DNA of 9,959 bases, from contig CAAFOA010000345.1 of assembly GCA_900764415.1 (NCBI GenBank), positions 1 to 9,959 of the forward strand, written 5' to 3'. The stretch's first letter is position 1. Every line of letters starts with the position of its first letter. The DNA comes from an uncultured Collinsella sp. Lineage in GTDB: Bacteria > Actinomycetota > Coriobacteriia > Coriobacteriales > Coriobacteriaceae. The translations under genes were made by a program, and so were the position numbers. Shown one piece after another: positions 1-5,233 of this stretch. The notes under the pieces are model-generated. The model saw only the letters and a list, made by a program, of their open reading frames with translations. It was not told the DNA's origin and did no database searches.

Positions 1-1897
1 ACTCAGGACGGTCAGAATCGAAGATGACCTCCCAGTCACCCTCGCGCGGCACGCCCACGCGGAAGCTCTCGTAACTTGCCGGATCAAAGTTGATCAGGAT
101 CACCAGGTCGTCGTCGATGTCCTCGCCCTGACGCACAAAGCTCACGATGGACTGCTTGGAGTTGTCCGCGTCGATCCACGTGAAGCCGTCGTCGGTGTAG
201 CTGCGCTCGTACAGGGCGGGCTCGGCGGTGTACAGGTGGTTGAGCGCCTTGATAAACGCCTGATGATGCTTGTGAGTCTCGTACTCCTCGGTCAGGAACC
301 ACTGGATGGACTCGTAGTAGCGCCACTCAATAAACTGGCCGATTTCGTTGCCCATAAAGTTGAGTTTGGCACCGGGGTGCGTCATCTGGTAGAAAGCCAG
401 CGTGCGCAGGCCGGCAAACTGGCGCCACCAGTCTCCCGGCATGCGGCCGATGAGCGAGCACTTGCCGTGCACGACCTCGTCGTGGCTCAGCGGGCAAATG
501 AAGTTCTCGGTAAAGGCGTACATGATGGAGAACGTGAGCAGGCCGTGGTTGCCGGGGCGCCACGGAAAATCGGTCTGCATGTAGTGCAGGGTGTCGTTCA
601 TCCAGCCCATGTCCCACTTGTAGTGGAAGCCCAGGCCGCCGTCCTGCGGCGGGTAGGTCACGAGCGGCCACGCGGTGGACTCCTCGGCCATCATCATCAC
701 GTCGGGGTAGTGCGCCTCTACAGCGCAGTTGACCTGACGGATAAACGCGCTGGCGTCCAGGTCCTCCTCGGTACCGTACTTGTTGAACTTCTTTTGGCCG
801 GGATCGTCAATGCCAAAGTTGAGGTACAGCATGCTGGACACGCCGTCCATGCGAATGCCGTCCACGTGGAAGTTCTCGAGCCAGTACAACACGTTGGAGA
901 CCAGGAAGGAGCGGACCTCGCCTCGGGCGAAGTCAAACTTATGCGTGCCCCAGTTGGGGTGAATCTCGTGCTCAAACAGCATGTGGCCGTTAAAGGTGGC
1001 AAGGCCGTGGGAGTCGGCGCAAAAACCGCCAGGCACCCAGTCCATGATCACGCCGATGCCCGCCTCGTGGCACGCATCGATAAAGTGCATGAGCTGCTGC
1101 GGATTGCCGTAGCGCGACGTGGCGGCGTAATAGCCAGTCGTCTGGTAGCCCCAGGAGCCATCGAAGGGATGTTCCATAAGCGGCATGACCTCGATATGCG
1201 TGTAACCCATGTCGCGCACGTAGTCCACGAGCTCCACCGACAGATCGTCGTAGGTGTAGAACTCGCCGCGCTGCGCGGGGAAGGGATCCATGGGGCCGGG
1301 GTAATTGCCGTACTCGTCGGGTTCGCCCTGCGGTGCGTCGCCGTGGCGCTTCCACGATCCAATATGCACCTCGTAAATGTTAAGGGGCTGCGACATGTGG
1401 TTATGGCTGGCGCGGCGCTTGAGCCATGCGGCGTCGTTCCACTTGTAGCCATCGAGGGTCCACAGCACGCTCGCCGTTCCCGGAGGGCACTCGGCCTTAA
1501 AGGCGTATGGATCGGCCTTGTAGAGCTTTTCGCCCTCGTTGGTCTCGATGAGGTACTTATAGAGCTGACCCTGCTCGGCGCCAGGAATAAAGCCTTCCCA
1601 AATAGCGCTCGTATGCACGGGCACCAGCGGGTTGGCTTGCTCGTCCCAATCGTTAAATTCGCCAATGACGTGAACGCTCTTTACATCGGGCGCCCAAACG
1701 CAAAAACGCCAGCCGCGCGTACGGTTCTGCGTGTCGGGGTGCGCGCCCATCTTTTCCCAGCTGCGCTCCCACGTGCCAATGCCAAACAGATAGACATCGT
1801 CTTTGGTGAGCTCCGGCGCGTGCGGGGCGGGTTTACGGGTAGCAGGCTTTTTGGTTGCTGGCTTTAGCTTTGTATCGCTCACGTTTGATCCCATCAT
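1..1897 (-). CDS. glgB: 1,4-alpha-glucan branching enzyme GlgB (3' end cut by window edge)
   Basis: GH13 enzyme that cuts alpha-1,4-glucan chains and re-attaches them by alpha-1,6 bonds in cytosolic glycogen synthesis. 632 codons are present and the stop lies beyond base 1, so most of a usual 640-730 aa protein is seen. A Lys/Pro/Ala-rich tail (residues about 8-28) precedes one CBM48 domain (about 35-140), then the GH13 barrel. The nucleophile is Asp351 (GIRMDGVSSM), the acid/base Glu405 (MAEEST) and the third acid Asp473 (SHDEVVHGK); GLGFHYKWDMGWM and FMGNEIGQF are typical GlgB blocks. Region I reads DWVPGGF where DWVPGHF is usual: Gly291 replaces the conserved His. The start is the first of two adjacent ATGs (1897, 1894); a GTG at 1882 is possible and no strong Shine-Dalgarno decides. 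Divergent from the HAD gene; no other glg gene is visible. Confidence 0.95.
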   Translation of the reverse strand, partial: MMGSNVSDTKLKPATKKPATRKPAPHAPELTKDDVYLFGIGTWERSWEKMGAHPDTQNRTRGWRFCVWAPDVKSVHVIGEFNDWDEQANPLVPVHTSAIWEGFIPGAEQGQLYKYLIETNEGEKLYKADPYAFKAECPPGTASVLWTLDGYKWNDAAWLKRRASHNHMSQPLNIYEVHIGSWKRHGDAPQGEPDEYGNYPGPMDPFPAQRGEFYTYDDLSVELVDYVRDMGYTHIEVMPLMEHPFDGSWGYQTTGYYAATSRYGNPQQLMHFIDACHEAGIGVIMDWVPGGFCADSHGLATFNGHMLFEHEIHPNWGTHKFDFARGEVRSFLVSNVLYWLENFHVDGIRMDGVSSMLYLNFGIDDPGQKKFNKYGTEEDLDASAFIRQVNCAVEAHYPDVMMMAEESTAWPLVTYPPQDGGLGFHYKWDMGWMNDTLHYMQTDFPWRPGNHGLLTFSIMYAFTENFICPLSHDEVVHGKCSLIGRMPGDWWRQFAGLRTLAFYQMTHPGAKLNFMGNEIGQFIEWRYYESIQWFLTEEYETHKHHQAFIKALNHLYTAEPALYERSYTDDGFTWIDADNSKQSIVSFVRQGEDIDDDLVILINFDPASYESFRVGVPREGDWEVIFDSDRPE

Positions 1898-1982
1898 GAC
1901 GCGGCAGCGTGTTGCCTTGGTGACTAGATGCGAAAGGTCCAAGGCTGCACGAATCGAAGGGACGGCGATAGTTCTATGATTC

Positions 1983-2008
1983 GTTCCACCTCGCGTGCTC
2001 GGTGGAAC
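1983..2008. repeat. 8-bp inverted repeat upstream of glgB
   Basis: GTTCCACC (1983-1990) and GGTGGAAC (2001-2008) are perfect inverted arms around a 10-nt loop. The site lies 86 bp upstream of the glgB start. It could be a protein operator or a small hairpin in the glgB 5' UTR. A weak extended -10 on the minus strand (TATCGT at 2028-2023 preceded by TGT) would put the start site just upstream of the repeat, which favours a leader hairpin, but no good -35 accompanies it. Confidence 0.4.
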
Positions 2009-2119
2009 TTTCGGCAAAAACTACGATAACACCTGTACGTTAGTTTTATGGACGAAAGTGGATTTGCGGTGGCGTTTAATCGGTAAGCGCCATGTTTATA
2101 CCACTGGCAGAATTGCGAT

Positions 2120-2205
2120 GGTAAAACTCTTGACAGCTTTACCAATTAGGGTTTCTAGATTGTTAGGTTTACGTTTGGTAAAACGTTTTTAGCAGGTTGT
2201 TTACC
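2120..2205. promoter_or_regulatory. Putative promoter/operator region of the HAD-thiN pair
   Basis: A perfect -35 hexamer TTGACA lies at 2130-2135; the best -10 is weak (TCTAGA at 2154-2159, 18-nt spacer). Around it the motif GGTAAA occurs at 2120-2125 and 2177-2182, and its complement TTTACC at 2138-2143 and 2200-2205. TTTAC and GTAAA also flank GTTTG at about 2168-2182, followed directly by the palindrome AAAACGTTTT (2180-2189). Two GGTAAA...TTTACC inverted pairs with the -35 inside the first suggest a repressor-type operator. The cognate regulator is not identifiable here. The whole 1898-2228 spacer holds no credible gene. Confidence 0.4.
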
Positions 2206-2228
2206 ATTTGACATTGAAAGGCTCGTTT

Positions 2229-2918
2229 ATGGACCGCATCGCTGCCCCAAGTGTTGCTTTTATTTTCGATTGCGACGGCACGCTGGTTAATAGCACCCCC
2301 GTTTGGGCCTATGCCCAGCCCGAGTTATTGCACCGCCACGGGGTTAACGTGACGGTCGACGATTTTGCCCAGTTTGAGCATTTGTCGCTCGAAGACGAGT
2401 GCCAGGCCTACCACGACACCTGGGGCATTGGCACAAATGGCGAGGAGCTGTATCGCGAGCTGAGCGACATCCTAATCGATGGCTACTCCAAGGTGCCGCC
2501 TCGTGAGGGTCTGCTGACGTTTTTGGAGCAGGCGAAGGCTGCCGGCATTGCCATGTGCGTTGCCACGTCCACGCCGGCCGAGCTGGTTACGTCTGCGCTT
2601 GCGGGCGCCGGGCTCGATGCCTACATGGAGTTTGTGACCACCACGGGCGAGGCCGGGCGCTCTAAGCAGTTCCCCGATGTGTACGAGCTGGCGCTGCGTC
2701 GTCTGGAGGAGCGCCATGGGCACCAGTTTGATCGTGCCTGGGTGTTTGAGGACGCCGTCTTTGGCCTTAAGAGCTCTGGCATCGCTGACTTTAAGCGCGT
2801 GGGCATCTATGACCCGCACGGCCGTATGGAGCGCGAAGAGGTTTGCGACAACTGCGAGATCTTTATCGATAGCTACGAGAATCTGGATTTGGCCCGCGTG
2901 CTTGCGTTTGAGGGCTAG
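2229..2918 (+). CDS. HAD-superfamily phosphatase (beta-phosphoglucomutase/CbbY-like subgroup)
   Basis: Soluble 229-aa HAD hydrolase, expected to remove phosphate from a small metabolite through an aspartyl-phosphate intermediate with Mg2+. Motif I is FIFDCDGTLVNS, with nucleophile Asp14 and Asp16. A helical cap covers roughly residues 22-88. Motif II is CVATSTPAEL (about Thr113/Ser114), motif III Lys146 in RSKQFPD, and motif IV WVFEDAVFGL with Glu174-Asp175 plus KSSGI. Length and cap position fit the subclass IA family; the substrate cannot be read from sequence. Start ATG 2229 is preferred over an upstream TTG (2208) because GAAAGG (2216-2221) lies 7 nt before it. It ends 9 nt before the thiamine-kinase-like gene, so the two are probably co-transcribed. 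A role on a sugar phosphate or on thiamine phosphates would be a guess. Confidence 0.87.
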   Translation: MDRIAAPSVAFIFDCDGTLVNSTPVWAYAQPELLHRHGVNVTVDDFAQFEHLSLEDECQAYHDTWGIGTNGEELYRELSDILIDGYSKVPPREGLLTFLEQAKAAGIAMCVATSTPAELVTSALAGAGLDAYMEFVTTTGEAGRSKQFPDVYELALRRLEERHGHQFDRAWVFEDAVFGLKSSGIADFKRVGIYDPHGRMEREEVCDNCEIFIDSYENLDLARVLAFEG

Positions 2919-2927
2919 GCGAGAGCT

Positions 2928-3569
2928 GTGGCTTGCAAGGTATTAGTGGTTTGCGGCTCGCCCGTGGTTGCGAGCGCGGATCTGTTGCGTAGGCTAGCAG
3001 GGGAGTGCGACCACGTTGTCGCCGTGGATCGCGGGCTCGACGCGCTGCTGGGCGCCTGCCTGGGCTGCGACGTATATGTGGGGGATGCCGACACGGTGAG
3101 CGATGCCGGCCGCGCGCTGGTGGATGCCGCCGAAGCCTTTGAGGTGGAGCGCCATAACCCCTACAAGGACTATACCGATCTGGCGCTGGCGCTCGATTCC
3201 GTCCGCCGCCGCTGGCCGGGTGCCGAAGTGGTTGCGACCTGCGCCACCGGCGGCCGTCCGGATATGTCCCTGACTGTGTTAGGGCTACTGGCAGGCTATG
3301 CGGACGCCCCCGTCTGGATCGAAGAAGACGAAGTGACGGCCAGAATTCTGCACCAGGACGAGACCTGGACCATCGAAAACGCCGAGGGCAAAACCTTCTC
3401 CATCATCGCCATCGCTCCCAACACCAAGGTAAGTGAACACGGCCTAGAGTGGGAACTAGATCACAGCCCCCTAGGCCTGCTAGCCGACACAGGCATTAGC
3501 AACATAGTAAGATCCACCGCAAAGATCGAAGTCCATACCGGCACCGCTATCGCGTACCTCTACGAGTAA
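2928..3569 (+). CDS. thiN: Thiamine diphosphokinase-like protein (divergent)
   Basis: 213-aa cytosolic protein of the thiamin pyrophosphokinase family, which uses ATP to pyrophosphorylate thiamine to thiamine diphosphate. Family landmarks occur in order: VAVDRGLDAL (Asp34), the metal/ATP block VGDADTVS (Asp53, Asp55), NPYKDYTDLALAL (Lys80, Asp81, Thr83, Asp84), ATGGRPDMSL (Gly108-Asp112), and a C-terminal substrate region with DHSPLGLL and ISNIV. Several consensus residues differ: DGGA is DRGL, GDFDS is GDADT, and the His of GGRxDH is Met113, so activity is inferred rather than certain. GTG 2928 is the first start after the HAD stop, with a weak GCGAGAG upstream. Codon use changes near the 3' end: four CTA leucine codons plus ATA, GTA and AGA fall within 25 codons from 3441. 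The stop is followed 14 nt later by a long palindrome. Confidence 0.75.
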   Translation: MACKVLVVCGSPVVASADLLRRLAGECDHVVAVDRGLDALLGACLGCDVYVGDADTVSDAGRALVDAAEAFEVERHNPYKDYTDLALALDSVRRRWPGAEVVATCATGGRPDMSLTVLGLLAGYADAPVWIEEDEVTARILHQDETWTIENAEGKTFSIIAIAPNTKVSEHGLEWELDHSPLGLLADTGISNIVRSTAKIEVHTGTAIAYLYE

Positions 3570-3583
3570 GGGCCATAACATCA

Positions 3584-3656
3584 GGGTTTTATCGGGACGG
3601 TGGATAGAAATAATCGCTCGAAGAGTGATTATTTCTGCCCCGTCCCAAGAAAACCC
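3584..3656. repeat. Nested 73-bp palindromic element (REP/MITE-like or RNA hairpin)
   Basis: Three pairs of inverted arms nest concentrically: GGGTTTT (3584-3590) with AAAACCC (3650-3656); GGGACGG (3594-3600) with CCGTCCC (3640-3646); and a 14-nt arm 3606-3619 with 3623-3636, perfect apart from one G:U pair, closing on a 3-nt GAA loop. That makes 28 pairs in 73 nt. No T-tract follows on either side, so it is not a standard intrinsic terminator, although it sits between the thiN stop and the tRNA promoter and may stabilise or end the mRNA. GGGACGG/CCGTCCC ends recall short palindromes mobilised by REP-associated transposases; this link is inference. Confidence 0.8.
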
Positions 3657-3688
3657 GTAAATAAGACCAACAACCCCAAAATTCCCTC

Positions 3689-3717
3689 TTGCATCCCCGC
3701 AAACATTCCCCTATAGT
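3689..3717 (+). promoter_or_regulatory. Sigma-70-type promoter of tRNA-Ala
   Basis: TTGCAT (3689-3694) and TATAGT (3712-3717) are separated by exactly 17 nt. The -10 ends 13 nt before the first tRNA base, so transcription would start a few bases upstream of the mature 5' end. Both hexamers differ little from TTGACA and TATAAT. Confidence 0.8.
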
Positions 3718-3730
3718 ATCTCCTCGTCAC

Positions 3731-3806
3731 GGGGGCGTAGCTCAGCTGGGAGAGCGCTTGACTGGCAGTCAAGAGGTCAGGGGTTCGATCCCCCTCGTCT
3801 CCACCA
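3731..3806 (+). tRNA. tRNA-Ala (anticodon GGC)
   Basis: A complete 76-nt cloverleaf. The acceptor 5' strand GGGGGCG (3731-3737) pairs with CGTCTCC (3796-3802) and includes G3:U70, the classic alanine identity pair. The anticodon stem CTTGA/TCAAG encloses CTGGCAG with anticodon GGC at 3764-3766, reading GCC and GCU. The T arm AGGGG/CCCCT encloses TTCGATC (3784-3790). A73 and CCA (3804-3806) are encoded. It is a single-gene unit with its own promoter and terminator. Confidence 0.98.
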
Positions 3807-3818
3807 CCGTGAATGCAG

Positions 3819-3845
3819 AGCCTCCGGGAATTCGGAGGCTTTTTT
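3819..3845 (+). terminator. Intrinsic terminator of the tRNA unit
   Basis: AGCCTCCG (3819-3826) pairs perfectly with CGGAGGCT (3833-3840) around a 6-nt loop and runs into six T residues (3840-3845). It lies 12 nt after the tRNA CCA end and should stop transcription before the polysaccharide operon leader. Confidence 0.9.
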
Positions 3846-4125
3846 CATATGCAGCCACCGCGCAAACCAAAGTGACTCCACACCAGCACCCACACCCAAA
3901 AAAGTTGCGCAATTTATTTCCTACTTCTGTACATAGTTTGTTAACTCAACATAATTCCTTTTTGCATTTCTCACGGTCAGCGTTGCAGCTCGGGCGGTGT
4001 GCGCCAACAGTTACACCCGCATAAACCTGCGTCAATGTGAACAAGTTTGCAAAATAACTCCCTTAAGCACTGCAAGTGAACGATATGTTGCCGTGCTCGG
4101 CCTAAATCGGTTTCTAGCCGCCTTG
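3846..4125. other. Non-coding spacer between tRNA terminator and operon leader
   Basis: No open frame here has a ribosome site or recognisable protein. The 3890-3960 part is A/T-rich and holds a possible promoter, TGTACA (3928-3933), 16 nt, CATAAT (3950-3955), overlapped by the partly symmetric TGTTAACTCAACA (3938-3950). A weak hairpin is possible at about 3994-4020 (GCGGTGT with ACACCCGC). TGAAC occurs at 4037-4041 and 4076-4080. Any of these could regulate the operon; none is strong alone. Confidence 0.4.
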
Positions 4126-4134
4126 TGCTAGGAT
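4126..4134 (+). promoter_or_regulatory. Possible extended -10 promoter for the loaP operon
   Basis: TGCTAGGAT has the extended -10 form TGn followed by TAGGAT (4129-4134), matching TATAAT at four of six positions. No good -35 is visible at 16-18 nt, which extended -10 promoters can tolerate. A start near 4141 would give a leader of about 460 nt before loaP. The alternative upstream promoter near 3928-3955 would give about 640 nt. Confidence 0.4.
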
Positions 4135-4156
4135 GGCTATTGTTACATGGGTTCAA

Positions 4157-4222
4157 CTGCGCTCTCGGCTTAACCGGTCGCGAAGCGCAGGGCAGATCAG
4201 CATCCGGCCGTAACGGCGGTGC
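4157..4222 (+). promoter_or_regulatory. Two small hairpins at the 5' end of the presumed loaP leader
   Basis: CTGCGCT (4157-4163) pairs with AGCGCAG (4184-4190), and a small inner CGG/CCG hairpin can form within its loop. A second hairpin at 4200-4222 is built from GCA, CC and GCCG pairing with CGGC, GG and TGC around a TAA loop, with single-base bulges. They fit a structured 5' leader but do not match a riboswitch class I can name. Confidence 0.4.
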
Positions 4223-4335
4223 CAGAAAAACCACGAGCTCCAATAGCGTCGTCATGCGTATCGCATCGAAAGCATTTATTCTTGACTTTGTGCAAGCTGT
4301 ATTTTCGTTTCGACATTTCATGACAAATCGCAGCA

Positions 4336-4406
4336 GTCTTACAGCTGTTTGCGTGCGGTCCAGTTTTGTACCCGCTTGACTGGGCCGCACGCAGTCAGCT
4401 GGGGAC
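4336..4406 (+). promoter_or_regulatory. Long leader hairpin A (about 26 pairs)
   Basis: The core is a 13-bp stem, GCGTGCGGTCCAG (4351-4363) with CTGGGCCGCACGC (4380-4392), containing one G:U and closing a 16-nt loop. Two more pairs (T4350-A4393, T4349-G4394), one mismatch, CAGCTG (4342-4347) with CAGCTG (4396-4401), and GTCTT (4336-4340) with GGGAC (4402-4406) extend it almost without interruption. T5 at 4414-4418 is too far away for a standard terminator. The outer stem competes with hairpin B. Likely a cis-acting RNA element of the loaP operon leader; its function is inference. Confidence 0.65.
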
Positions 4407-4439
4407 GCGGTCATTTTTGCGATACACGTCCGCGTCTCT
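4401..4439 (+). promoter_or_regulatory. Leader hairpin B, mutually exclusive with base of hairpin A
   Basis: GGGGACGCGG (4401-4410) pairs with CCGCGTCTCT (4430-4439): seven Watson-Crick pairs, then G:U, G:C and G:U, around a 19-nt loop that contains T5. Bases 4401-4406 are also the 3' side of hairpin A's outer stem, so both cannot form fully together. A third CAGCTG copy (4442-4447) could pair with either earlier copy. This is the geometry of a two-state attenuator; switching itself is inferred. Confidence 0.5.
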
Positions 4440-4498
4440 AGCAGCTGCGCTTATTCATACCGTTCACGGTGGGGCAGAGCCACGTGCTTGTCTAACTG

Positions 4499-4571
4499 GG
4501 CTCAGGGTTTGAATATGGAGCGCCTTCGCGCACAAGCGCCCTGGCGAAGCCATACACAAACCCCGTGAGCC
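4499..4571 (+). promoter_or_regulatory. Leader hairpin C directly upstream of loaP
   Basis: Four stacked stems total 24 pairs: GGCTCA (4499-4504) with TGAGCC (4566-4571); GGGTTTG (4505-4511) with CAAACCC (4557-4563); TATGG (4514-4518) with CCATA (4550-4554); and CTTCGC (4524-4529) with GCGAAG (4544-4549), with a 14-nt apical loop. Internal loops are small (AA/CA, a CG bulge and an AGCGC bulge). It ends 15 nt before the loaP Shine-Dalgarno. Known LoaP proteins act on hairpins in the leaders of their target operons, so this is a candidate recognition or autoregulatory element; that assignment is inference. Confidence 0.65.
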
Positions 4572-4585
4572 ACACGTAAGACAGC

Positions 4586-4592
4586 AAGGGGG
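4586..4592 (+). promoter_or_regulatory. Ribosome binding site deciding the loaP start
   Basis: AAGGGGG lies 8 nt before GTG 4601. The in-frame GTGs at 4592 and 4595 overlap it or are only 2 nt away, so 4601 is the best start. It also gives the family-typical N-terminus MWYVIQV. Confidence 0.7.
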
Positions 4593-4600
4593 TGGTGCTC

Positions 4601-5146
4601 GTGTGGTATGTGATTCAGGTTATTAACGGTCGCGAAGATGTAGTACGCGAGCGCATAGAGCATGTGGTGCCGGCTGGCGCCATGCAGGAGCTCTTTTATC
4701 CCCAATTTCAAACCGAGATTAAAGTACACGGCGAATGGGTCGATACGACCAAGCCGCTCTTTCCTGGATATCTTATCTGCGATACGACAGATCCCCGCAC
4801 CGTGCAACAGTATCTGCTGCGCATGGACGACTTTGCCCGGGTGTTATCTCAGGATGGTCGGTTTGTGCCGCTGGCAAAAGAAGAGGTCCAGCTTATTGGC
4901 GGCTTTACGCATAGGGGAGACCGCGTAGTGCCCATGAGCGAGGCGCTAAAAGATGGCGACCAGGTCGTAGTGACGGCAGGTCCGCTGCTGGGCCACGAAG
5001 GCCTTATCAAAACCATTAACAGACGCAAGAGCACTGCTTATTTGGAGCTCGATCTGTGCGGCCGACGCGTAACTACGCGCGTTGGCCTTGCCGTGCTTTC
5101 GGCCGAGCAGCGCGCAATGCGAAACCTTAAAAAGGCGATTGCCTAG
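4601..5146 (+). CDS. loaP: NusG-family processive antiterminator, LoaP type
   Basis: 181-aa specialised NusG paralogue. Such proteins bind the RNA polymerase clamp and, after recruitment at a specific leader element, suppress pausing and termination through long operons. The NGN domain covers about residues 1-105, starting MWYVIQVINGRED, with FYPQF and the conserved KPLFPGYL block (51-58). A linker SEALKDGD leads to the KOW domain (about 117-150) with GPLLGHEGLIKTINRRK, a block close to LoaP and unlike housekeeping NusG. GTG start, see the RBS entry. Its place as first gene of a polysaccharide cluster behind a hairpin-rich leader is the usual LoaP/UpxY setting. The 87-nt gap to the next gene is the longest in the operon. 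RfaH is less likely because no ops element is seen and the KOW sequence fits LoaP better. Confidence 0.86.
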   Translation: MWYVIQVINGREDVVRERIEHVVPAGAMQELFYPQFQTEIKVHGEWVDTTKPLFPGYLICDTTDPRTVQQYLLRMDDFARVLSQDGRFVPLAKEEVQLIGGFTHRGDRVVPMSEALKDGDQVVVTAGPLLGHEGLIKTINRRKSTAYLELDLCGRRVTTRVGLAVLSAEQRAMRNLKKAIA

Positions 5147-5233
5147 CTGCAGGGGACTTTTTAACGGAACAGGGAGGATCCCCGGGGGCGGGGACGTAGA
5201 CAACGGTATTAATAGGGGAGAGAAGAGCAAATT
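5147..5233 (+). promoter_or_regulatory. loaP-dehydratase spacer with a small GC-rich hairpin
   Basis: TCCCC (5179-5183) can pair with GGGGA (5190-5194) around GGGGGC, inside a G-rich run before AGGGGAGAGAAGAG, the purine-rich ribosome site of the next gene. No terminator or promoter is evident; TTTTT at 5158-5162 has no stem in front. It may be a second contact site for the antiterminator, but support is weak. Confidence 0.3.

Noticed and set aside
236..1867. Very long plus-strand open frame (543 codons)
   Set aside because: It is antisense to glgB, whose motifs are unmistakable on the minus strand. The frame is open only because of GC-rich codon bias, and its translation is low-complexity and unlike any family.
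1924..2192. Short open frames of 65 and 73 codons on both strands between glgB and the HAD gene
   Set aside because: They overlap each other and the promoter elements, and lack ribosome sites and recognisable sequence.
3689..4024. 111-codon plus-strand frame over the tRNA
   Set aside because: Runs through the tRNA gene and its terminator and starts within the tRNA promoter.
4282..4310. TTGACT as a -35 for the loaP operon
   Set aside because: No acceptable -10 at 15-18 nt downstream; TATTTT is only 12 nt away.
4125..4379. 84-codon plus-strand frame in the leader
   Set aside because: GTG start overlaps the likely -10 element, there is no Shine-Dalgarno, and its 3' end runs into hairpin A. 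The internal ATG at 4254 also lacks a ribosome site.
3977..4414. 145-codon minus-strand frame in the non-coding region
   Set aside because: No ribosome site or domain; it covers the structured leader and its composition looks like a random open frame.
4141..4600. Known riboswitch classes (c-di-GMP, SAM, cobalamin, glycine)
   Set aside because: None of the conserved core sequences I know for these classes is seen in the leader.
5184..5210. Possible ops/JUMPStart-like element (GGGGCGGGGACGTAG)
   Set aside because: Only loosely resembles GGCGGTAGC; key bases do not match and the upstream protein is LoaP-like rather than RfaH.
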